Shown in pieces: positions 26,068 to 32,467 of a stretch of 64,000 nt of DNA. Both the position numbers and the translations under genes were made by a program. The DNA is from Thermodesulfobacteriota bacterium (lineage in GTDB: Bacteria > Desulfobacterota_D > UBA1144 > Nemesobacterales > UBA2774), in NCBI GenBank assembly GCA_035325995.1, contig DAOKYU010000008.1, forward strand, positions 88,273-152,272, in the 5' to 3' direction. The notes under the pieces were generated by a model that had not been told where the DNA came from, made no database searches, and worked only from the letters and a program-made list of their open reading frames with translations. Positions within the stretch are counted from its first letter, which is position 1. Every line of letters begins with the position of its first letter.

Positions 26068-27989
26068 CTGCTCCTTCTTCTCCCGAGCGCTCCGAGTCCC
26101 AGGAGCGCGGCCGGGGCGAACATTATCAGCATGTTCACGGCGTTCCCGGCGAGGCCTGCCGCCGCACCCGGTATGGAGCATCCGCCGCCGCCCCCGCCGT
26201 TACCCGGAGGATTCGTGGGCTCGGGAGTAGACGTCGGGACAGGCGTGGGAGACGGCGTCGGTGATTCGCCCACGGCCTCTTCCACCGCCGTAAACGCGTT
26301 AATGGCTCCGTATCCCGTCTCGTAATTAAATCCGGTCCCGTCGGTAGTGGTTATAAGAATTTCCCTCACCTGCTCCGGCGGCGCACCGGGCCCACCGAGC
26401 GCTTCCAGCACCAGCGCGGCCACGCCCGCGGCGTGCGGCGCGGCTGCCGAGGTCCCGGCGAACGGGCTGAACCCGGGCACGGTGGTCGAAACCCTGTTGG
26501 GCGCCGTCAGCGTCGGCGTATCCCTTTCTTCCAGGACGGGCGCCAGCCTTTCCGAGCCGAGGCCGCTGAGCGCCGTCGTATCGACGGGCCCGAAATATAT
26601 GGTCGACGGGCCGCGCGAGCTGAAGAAGTCGAGCTCGCCTTCCAGGTCCGTCGCCCCGACCGCTATGACCAGCGGATTCGCCGCGTGCCCGTAAACGCTG
26701 TCGGCAGAAACGTTATACTCCGTCGGCGTCCCGCTGACGTTGACCAGTATTTCGAGGTCCTGCGCCTCTCCGCTCGCTTTATCTATTACGACTTCGAAAG
26801 ACCCGGGCTCGTCGCCTATGTTCTGAACCTGCGCCACTTCGACAGGGATATCCGCTCCGACGCTGACCCCTGTGTCTATTATGTCGAGGGTTTCCGAATC
26901 GAGCAGGTAAAGGTCGTAGTCGTCGGTAACGGATCCGTAGGGGTTACTCCAGTGGAGTATTATGACCGACCTCTGTCCGGCCCCGAGCTGAAACGTCATG
27001 CCGCCGTCGCTCTCCTCGCCGGCCCTCGCGCCGAAGTCGTGAAGGTTATTCCCCGGGTCCTCGGGGTCTATGTCGAGATACACCGCCTGGTAGTGCCTGT
27101 GGGCGTCGTTCCCCGCCGCCGAAATGAATACTATGCCGTCCTCCACGGCCTCACCGGCCCTCGTGGCCACGGAGCCGTCCTGGAACGTGGGCTCCGTCAG
27201 GAACCCTATGTCGTCTATGATCACGTCTACGCCGTTCGCTGTGAAGTAATCAATGGCCTGTATGAATTGAAGAGAGCTGAGCCCCGAATAAAATGCAAGG
27301 CCCGCCCCCGGCGCAACGTCGTGGACGATTTCCAGTATGGCCGTTCCCTCGTCGCCTTCTCCAGGGTTGCCGATGAGTACGGTGTCCGGCAGGTCTCCCG
27401 TAGACTGCGATACGGCGAGGCTGTCTACGCCGTCCGATATTACTCCGACGAGGACGCCCGAGCCGTCCACACCGAATACCTCCCTCGCCTCGTCCGCATG
27501 CATTAATGCGTCACCCTCGCTCGTGACGGAGCCCGCCCTCGTGTGGCCGTAAACCGGCTCCGTTATCTTGTCCACGAAGCCGAGCGCCGCGGCCCTTTCG
27601 AGATTCCCCGGCGGGAGCCATCCCTGGGCTATCCCGAGCTTCTCGTTCACGATCTCCGCGTCGAACCCGAGGCTGTAGAGGTCCTTGAGGCCGGACTCGC
27701 CGATCTCGCTGAAATACACGTAAACCTCCACCTTCCCCTCGCCGTTCACCTTGACGAGGCTCGAAAGCAGGTCCTCTCCCTCGCTGAGCTGCCTTGCCGA
27801 AACCGTTCCCTCCCCGAGCCTCTCCGCGGTAGCCCTGAGCAGCGGGCTTATCCTGGAGTCCTTGCCCGCGGCCTCTTTCCCTATGCCCGTTCCCCTTAGC
27901 GTCTGCTCCGCCCACGATTCGAAGGTGGCCGCCGGAAGGGCGGCCGAAATTATTGCGAAAGCGAATATGAATACTGCTTTCCTCATCAT
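26064..27989 (-). CDS. S8/S53-like serine peptidase with C-terminal GGGGGC sorting tail
   Basis: The 641-residue protein has GAGGTG before its ATG, a signal peptide (cleavage near residue 21), a propeptide-like region and a subtilase fold. Asp186 (VISDGVD), oxyanion Asn294 (SAAGND) and Ser514 (GTSAAAPHAAG) are present. The usual HGTxVA catalytic His is replaced by DEGTAILEIVHD (Glu214), which recalls the Glu-Asp-Ser triad of sedolisins. A Pro/Thr linker leads to GGGGGGC, a hydrophobic helix and GRRRSR, a CTERM-type tripartite signal (JDVT/Synerg-like) for lipid anchoring or rhombosortase/glutamic-protease processing. It is first in the seven-gene phosphatase operon. Confidence 0.85.
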   Translation of the reverse strand: MMRKAVFIFAFAIISAALPAATFESWAEQTLRGTGIGKEAAGKDSRISPLLRATAERLGEGTVSARQLSEGEDLLSSLVKVNGEGKVEVYVYFSEIGESGLKDLYSLGFDAEIVNEKLGIAQGWLPPGNLERAAALGFVDKITEPVYGHTRAGSVTSEGDALMHADEAREVFGVDGSGVLVGVISDGVDSLAVSQSTGDLPDTVLIGNPGEGDEGTAILEIVHDVAPGAGLAFYSGLSSLQFIQAIDYFTANGVDVIIDDIGFLTEPTFQDGSVATRAGEAVEDGIVFISAAGNDAHRHYQAVYLDIDPEDPGNNLHDFGARAGEESDGGMTFQLGAGQRSVIILHWSNPYGSVTDDYDLYLLDSETLDIIDTGVSVGADIPVEVAQVQNIGDEPGSFEVVIDKASGEAQDLEILVNVSGTPTEYNVSADSVYGHAANPLVIAVGATDLEGELDFFSSRGPSTIYFGPVDTTALSGLGSERLAPVLEERDTPTLTAPNRVSTTVPGFSPFAGTSAAAPHAAGVAALVLEALGGPGAPPEQVREILITTTDGTGFNYETGYGAINAFTAVEEAVGESPTPSPTPVPTSTPEPTNPPGNGGGGGGCSIPGAAAGLAGNAVNMLIMFAPAALLGLGALGRRRSR

Positions 27990-28149
27990 TCACCTCTCAA
28001 TTATTATTTTCTATAAATACTACGTCAGATAGGAATCCGTCTCTACTGATTTTTGCCGTTCGTAATTTCTGCGTTCCGGGCCCGGGCGGATTATACAAAT
28101 ATTCTACCCCCATTTTCACTATCCATACGGAATACCTGCGGAGGCCCAG

Positions 28150-28707
28150 TCATCTCACCCTCCTGAACAGCCCCGGATACGATACCACGAGGCCGTCGCC
28201 GTCTACCTCTACGTCACATTTAAAATCAGAGTCAAGCGACTCGAAACGGTAAAGCTTGAACGGCTCGATGCAGGTGTAACGCTGGGGGTCCGAAGTGACG
28301 GACATATCGGGAAGGGTTATGTATGCGGCGGTTATGTCGGCCGATTGGCCCGCGCCGAGGCCGAGCCGCCTTATAGGAATCATATTCGTAAATGGTGTGG
28401 GGAAAATATCGACGTCTATAGCGCCTTTTAAACCGGAGAGCTTTACGGAGCCGTCATGCCACGTGCCGTCGCCGTCTCTCCTGAGATGTATGCCCCGCCC
28501 CTCCCCGACAAGGTCAACGCTCACACTCCTCACACGCCAGCCCGCGTCGCATTCGATCCTGTAACGCGCGGCGAACGGGCGTCCCCCGCCGTCCGACGAA
28601 ATAATAAGCGACTCCGCGGTTATGTTCTCGCCGCTCTCCCCGAGCGTCAGGTACTCCCTGCTCTCCCCGTTCCAGCCCTTCCAGATAGCGGTGATACTTT
28701 TTCTCAC
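28150..28707 (-). CDS. putative glycolipid-binding protein
   Basis: The 185-residue protein matches the putative glycolipid-binding family (PF06475-type): IWKGWNGESREYLTLGE at the N-terminus, GEGRGIHLRRDGDGTW in the middle, DIDVFPTPFTN-like IDVDIFPTPFTNMIPIRRL, and a final YPGLFRRV. It is cytoplasmic, with no signal peptide. The ligand is unproven in the family. It ends 43 bases after... its frame begins 10 bases from the YdeI-fusion stop, so the two are probably co-transcribed. Confidence 0.78.
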   Translation of the reverse strand: MRKSITAIWKGWNGESREYLTLGESGENITAESLIISSDGGGRPFAARYRIECDAGWRVRSVSVDLVGEGRGIHLRRDGDGTWHDGSVKLSGLKGAIDVDIFPTPFTNMIPIRRLGLGAGQSADITAAYITLPDMSVTSDPQRYTCIEPFKLYRFESLDSDFKCDVEVDGDGLVVSYPGLFRRVR

Positions 28708-28717
28708 CCGGCCCCCC

Positions 28718-29575
28718 TCAGCCGTGAAGCTTCTCTCCCCTCTTCATCATCCCCAGGATCGCCTTCATCCGCCTCTCCCGCGTCTCCGGCTTTTTCGCGG
28801 TCTGAAGCCGCCACGCAATGGCATACCTGTTCACCTTGTTCAGCGTCCTGAAAAACGCCTCGGCCTTAGCGTCCCTCGACAGCTCCTTCAGAAAGTCCTC
28901 GGGTATAGTCATATTGGCGGGAGAATCATAGGCCCCGTCCCACCTGCCGTCCCTCTTCGCCTCGTCCACTTTGCGAAGCCCCGGGGGCCGCATCCTTCCC
29001 TCCCGGGTGAGTCTTTCGACGATTCCCCTGTTCCTCTTGGACCATGTGCTCCTCTTCCCGCGGGGCGTGTGCTTTACGATCCAGTATTTATCGTCTAGCT
29101 TGTCCGCCTGCCCGTCTATCCAGCCGTAGCAGAGCGCGGCTTCGAGCGCCTCATCCCTGCTCACGGACGATGCCCCGCTCCCCTTCTTGGCGAATTTAAT
29201 CCATATCCCGGGCGAGCTTTCGTGGTTCTCCTCGAGCCATCCCTCCCATTTTTCGAGGGATTCGAAGAGCAATATTTCTCTTTCCCTGCCGGCCCTCGCC
29301 GCGGCGCGCGCGGACCTCGATACCGCTGCCTTTTCCTCCTTCTTCCTCCGCACCGGCTTCCACGCCATGTTCATGTAGACGTCCCCGCGCCCGAGCTCGT
29401 CCAGCATCCGGGAGAGCCTCTTCCGCCGGGTCTCCTCGCGCTTGGCCGACTCTATCCACCGTATATAATCGTTTCTCTGGTATGGAGGACGGCTGTCGTA
29501 AGCGTCCTTAAGTCCGCTCTCCGAAAGGGCGTCCCTTACATACGCCGGCACAGGATGTTTCGGACGTTTAGGCAT
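28718..29575 (-). CDS. YdeI/OmpD-associated family protein, two-module
   Basis: The 285-residue product carries two parts. Residues 1-70 (VPAYVRDALSES, then YIRWIESAKREETRRKRL) match the C-terminal DUF1905/OmpdA helical segment. Residues about 100-285 form a second YdeI protein: FESLEKWEGWLEENH, SPGIWIKFAKKGSG, ALCYGWIDGQ, and WSKRNRGIVERL. Single-module YdeI proteins are about 190 residues, so this looks like a fusion or partial duplication. YdeI is linked to resistance to cationic peptides, but the biochemical role is unclear. Confidence 0.8.
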   Translation of the reverse strand: MPKRPKHPVPAYVRDALSESGLKDAYDSRPPYQRNDYIRWIESAKREETRRKRLSRMLDELGRGDVYMNMAWKPVRRKKEEKAAVSRSARAAARAGREREILLFESLEKWEGWLEENHESSPGIWIKFAKKGSGASSVSRDEALEAALCYGWIDGQADKLDDKYWIVKHTPRGKRSTWSKRNRGIVERLTREGRMRPPGLRKVDEAKRDGRWDGAYDSPANMTIPEDFLKELSRDAKAEAFFRTLNKVNRYAIAWRLQTAKKPETRERRMKAILGMMKRGEKLHG

Positions 29576-29651
29576 CCCTTAATTATGCGTCGTTATATTT
29601 CATTCAGGGCCTTTCACCAGGCGACTGGGCGCTCAGGTGGAAGAGACCATG

Positions 29652-30047
29652 CTAACCCTTCTTCATATTTTCCCAGAGGCCCATGACGTTCCCCTCGGAA
29701 TCCTTGAAATAAGCGTAGTAGCCCATGTCGGGCACCTCGCCCTTTTCTCCGACCATCTTCCCGCCCCCGGCCTCTATCTTCTTTACGGCCTCGTCGATGG
29801 AATCGACATTGATTGTAATCACCGGCGAGGGCGTCTCCGCGCTCCTCTTCGCGAACCCGCCGTTTATGGCGCCGGGCTCCTTGGGCATGTACGTTTCCTC
29901 GTCCACGTCCACGGTCCTTATGCCCGTGTACACAATGCCGCCAGGCATCTCCCAATCCATTATGGACCATCCGAATACGGAGCTGTAAAAGTCCTTGGCC
30001 CTCTCAAGGTCGTCGAAAGAAATCTCGAAATGAACTACTTTATCCAT
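29652..30047 (-). CDS. VOC (glyoxalase/bleomycin-resistance) family protein
   Basis: The 131-residue protein has two beta-alpha-beta-beta-beta modules: VVHFEISFDDLERAKDFYSS at the start and DMGYYAYFKDSEGNVMGLWE at the end. The metal ligands expected near His6 and Glu127 are present. These proteins range from lyases and dioxygenases to antibiotic-binding proteins; the substrate is unknown. A copy of the 64-bp repeat lies 80 bases upstream of its start. Confidence 0.85.
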   Translation of the reverse strand: MDKVVHFEISFDDLERAKDFYSSVFGWSIMDWEMPGGIVYTGIRTVDVDEETYMPKEPGAINGGFAKRSAETPSPVITINVDSIDEAVKKIEAGGGKMVGEKGEVPDMGYYAYFKDSEGNVMGLWENMKKG

Positions 30048-30126
30048 TATGATTCACCCCGCTATGCGTAGATTTTTCTATTTATTACACGCAGTCACGA
30101 CTCGGAAACTCTATAAGCTCGATACG

Positions 30127-30190
30127 GTGACAACTTTCATGATTACGAGTATATCACGTATGATGCAGGGCTATGGTTAAAGTTTCGTAA
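30127..30190 (+). repeat. 64-bp direct repeat, copy 1 (imperfect palindrome)
   Basis: This segment is identical at 62 of 64 positions to 31316-31379, in the same orientation. Its ends are inverted (AACTTT at 30132-30137 and AAAGTT at 30179-30184), and inside TCAT/ACG pairs with CGT/ATGA around a short AT-rich loop, leaving an asymmetric bulge, an architecture like integron attC sites. The conserved attC core triplets are not all present. It lies between the stop of the DHFR-like gene and the start of the VOC gene. Confidence 0.9.
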
Positions 30191-30259
30191 AGGCGGATTT
30201 GCGAATCCGGGATCGAGTCCGATAGCGGTAAGGCGGCCAGTGGAATGCGTGCAGGAGGG

Positions 30260-30874
30260 TCAGAACGATCCCGTCTCGACCTCACCTGCCCGCACAAAGT
30301 TGGCGATAATGACTCCTTTCGGCGAAACCTTGCCATCGGTAAGCTTAAAAGCCGCCGGGATCGCGCCCTCGGCGAACAGGCGTTTGCCCGCGCCGAGCGT
30401 GATAGGGAAAATTTTGAGCCGGAGCTCGTCTACCAGGTTGTTTTTCAATAACGTCTGCATGAAGTCGCCGCTGCCGTACACCTGCAGGTCCGGGCCGTCT
30501 TCTGCCTTGAGCTTTTTAATTTCCTCTGCTATATCTCCCTGAAGAAGTACGGAGTTATTCCAATCGAGCTTGATCGGCGAACGCGCCGCTACGTATTTTC
30601 TCGCCTTGTTGAACTCGCGGGCAAACGGACTCGCGCTCTCATCCTGATGCGGCCAGTAACCGGCAAATATGTCGTAGGTCTTCCTGCCGAGAAGGAGGTC
30701 AAAGGGATGGCCGATTTGCTCGACCACGACCTTGCCCAGGACTTCATCGGAATATGGAACAGTCCAGCCGCCGAATTCGAAACCTCCGGAGGTATCTTCC
30801 TCGGGGCCGCCGGGCGCCTGCATGACGCCGTCGAGCGTTATGAACGATAAAGCTATAATTTTTCTCATAGTCAT
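30260..30874 (-). CDS. dihydrofolate reductase-family (RibD C-terminal-like) protein
   Basis: The 204-residue protein has the RibD_C/DHFR-like pattern: KIIALSFITLDGVMQAPGG, LLLGRKTYDIFAGYWP, DLQVYGSGDFMQTLL and DELRLKIFPITLGAGKRLF. These are NADPH-dependent reductases of unknown substrate (YyaP/YwjB type). It is followed downstream by repeat copy 1. Single-gene cassettes of this kind are frequent in mobile islets. Confidence 0.88.
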   Translation of the reverse strand: MTMRKIIALSFITLDGVMQAPGGPEEDTSGGFEFGGWTVPYSDEVLGKVVVEQIGHPFDLLLGRKTYDIFAGYWPHQDESASPFAREFNKARKYVAARSPIKLDWNNSVLLQGDIAEEIKKLKAEDGPDLQVYGSGDFMQTLLKNNLVDELRLKIFPITLGAGKRLFAEGAIPAAFKLTDGKVSPKGVIIANFVRAGEVETGSF

Positions 30875-30954
30875 GGATCAGCAAATCTTTCCGCGTTTTC
30901 TCCGGCGCGAAGTGCTTTACTGCGACGGTTCCGGAAACTGCTTTTTCGAGAGTG

Positions 30955-31248
30955 TCAGCAAACGCCGCCGCAGAGTAATTTTTCCAGTAATCTTTCGCCT
31001 GCGTTAGCGACCATTCCCGCCCAGATAATGAGAAGCACCACCACGATGGCGGCGATAGCAAAAACTCGATGTGCCGGGCTGGCAAGCTTTCTCGCCGCGA
31101 AATCGATGGCGAGACCGGTACCGAACGGGAGAGCTCCCATGACAATGAAGTCGCCCGGTTTCCAGTACCAGCCCTCTCCTTCAACACCCCCGTTAAGTAT
31201 ATTCAGTAGCGTCAACACTAACGGTACGAGCAGTATAAGTCCTACCAC
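30955..31248 (-). CDS. small three-helix membrane protein
   Basis: The 97-residue protein has a hydrophobic N-terminus (about 3-20), a conserved-looking WYWKPGDFIVMGALPFGTG segment and two more hydrophobic stretches, ending in CGGVC. It resembles short uncharacterised membrane proteins with a W-x-P-x-D-F motif. The region upstream of its start holds a perfect 13-bp tandem repeat (31255-31280). It ends 80 bases before the DHFR-like gene start. Confidence 0.65.
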   Translation of the reverse strand: MVGLILLVPLVLTLLNILNGGVEGEGWYWKPGDFIVMGALPFGTGLAIDFAARKLASPAHRVFAIAAIVVVLLIIWAGMVANAGERLLEKLLCGGVC

Positions 31249-31254
31249 TACTGC

Positions 31255-31280
31255 TATGCGTATAATTTATGCGTATAATT
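31255..31280. repeat. 13-bp tandem repeat upstream of small membrane protein gene
   Basis: TATGCGTATAATT occurs twice without a gap, directly in front of the leftward start at 31248. On the minus strand each unit contains a TATACG-like box, so it may be a promoter duplication. Confidence 0.6.
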
Positions 31281-31315
31281 CTCTTTCGCATAATGTCGCT
31301 ATATGAATTCTTCTA

Positions 31316-31379
31316 GTGACAACTTTCGTGATCACGAGTATATCACGTATGATGCAGGGCTATGGTTAAAGTTTCGTAA
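31316..31379 (+). repeat. 64-bp direct repeat, copy 2 (imperfect palindrome)
   Basis: This is the partner of the copy at 30127-30190 with two substitutions. Beyond the 64 bases both continue into a CGGAT-Y-TGCGA block. It lies between the stop of the DUF2975 gene at 31560 and the start of the small membrane protein gene, that is, downstream of one leftward gene and upstream of the next, just as copy 1 does. The rest of the 31249-31559 gap contains no gene. Confidence 0.9.
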
Positions 31380-31559
31380 TACGGATCTGCGATCAGGAAC
31401 GCGCCGCCCGGGCGGGATCGGCGGCAAAACGGAGTTCGTGGCCGGGCTGTTCCGGGAGTCCCGGCTCAGCTATCGACCTTCCCGGCAAGCCCGGTGACGC
31501 TCATTTTTCTTTCCACCAGCATGACGTCGATGTTAATGATGATTGCCATGTCGATTTGG

Positions 31560-32057
31560 TTATACCGTTAAGTCGTTCCCGGATTTTATATCAACGGCAC
31601 TTTGTAAGGTCTTTTCAAATACGGCCGCTGCGGTGGCGACTACGATAGAAATAAAAGTGGCCACAATGGACACGGCGATAAAACCCGCCGGATCGTCGTC
31701 TTGCACCCCTTCCGCACGTAAAGCAAAAGATATTCTTATGTATATTGCTGCTATCACAATTAAGACACCCAGTACGATTGCGCAATATTTTATATTCCTT
31801 AAAGCCTTCACAGAATTAAATAAGAATGCTTTATCCTGCCCGATATATCCGAGCAATTTGAACGCCTGATACAGGGCGACAAAAAATGCAATAGATGCTA
31901 GATATCCATAGATTATGAACGGGTCAGCGTAAATACTAAACAGGTCCAGGTTTGCAGCCCTCCCTTCAGTCAAAGGAAACCGGATCATGACGGCCAGTGC
32001 CACTATGCCGACGAGTACAACGACGACCTGAAGAAATATTGTTGAGATTTTTTTCAT
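31560..32057 (-). CDS. DUF2975 family membrane protein
   Basis: The 165-residue protein has four predicted membrane helices and the DUF2975 pattern: YLASIAFFVALYQAFKLLGYI, AFLFNSVKALRNIKYCAIV and AAIYIRISF. Its base composition is more AT-rich than the flanking genes, consistent with recent acquisition. In other genomes DUF2975 genes are often followed by a small YozG-type HTH gene; none is seen here. The function is unknown. Confidence 0.82.
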   Translation of the reverse strand: MKKISTIFLQVVVVLVGIVALAVMIRFPLTEGRAANLDLFSIYADPFIIYGYLASIAFFVALYQAFKLLGYIGQDKAFLFNSVKALRNIKYCAIVLGVLIVIAAIYIRISFALRAEGVQDDDPAGFIAVSIVATFISIVVATAAAVFEKTLQSAVDIKSGNDLTV

Positions 32058-32274
32058 AGGTGATTTTTGGTTAGTAATAAATACAGCTTAATCTGGTGCT
32101 TATCGTTTGCCAATATGTTTTTTTGTCGTTTTCAGCTGCCATACTTTCAGTATCATACCGGCAAAAATTATGATTCTTTTAATTCAGAAATGAGAAACCC
32201 GATTTTGGTTTTACCTGAATTCAAAATAGTTTGATTGGTTATTGGGCCAAACGATTGGGAAGCTGTTTCCTGAC

Positions 32275-32364
32275 TGGCGGAGGGGGTGGGATTTGAACCC
32301 ACGAGAGCCTTACGACTCTACTGGTTTTCGAGACCAGCGCCTTCGTCCACTCGGCCACCCCTCC
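32275..32364 (-). tRNA. tRNA-Ser (CGA)
   Basis: The minus strand folds as a class II tRNA: acceptor GGAGGGG/CCCCTCC, discriminator G and encoded CCA, D arm with GTGGCCGAGTGG, anticodon stem CTGGT/ACCAG with loop CTCGAAA (anticodon CGA), a long variable arm, and GGTTCAAATCC T-arm. It reads UCG. It sits at the right edge of the small-gene islet, a typical integration neighbourhood, though no integrase is visible. Confidence 0.97.
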
Positions 32365-32467
32365 GTGGTGCGGAACAGATAAACTACCAAAATTGACAAG
32401 GTTACGCAATAAGCCCCTCTTCCGCACCCTTCTGTCAAAGCCCCGCGAATGATGTAGACTTTTCCCC

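Noticed and set aside
30127..31379. True integron attC sites
   Set aside because: The RYYYAAC/GTTRRRY cores are not satisfied and no integrase is present, so the repeats are only called attC-like.
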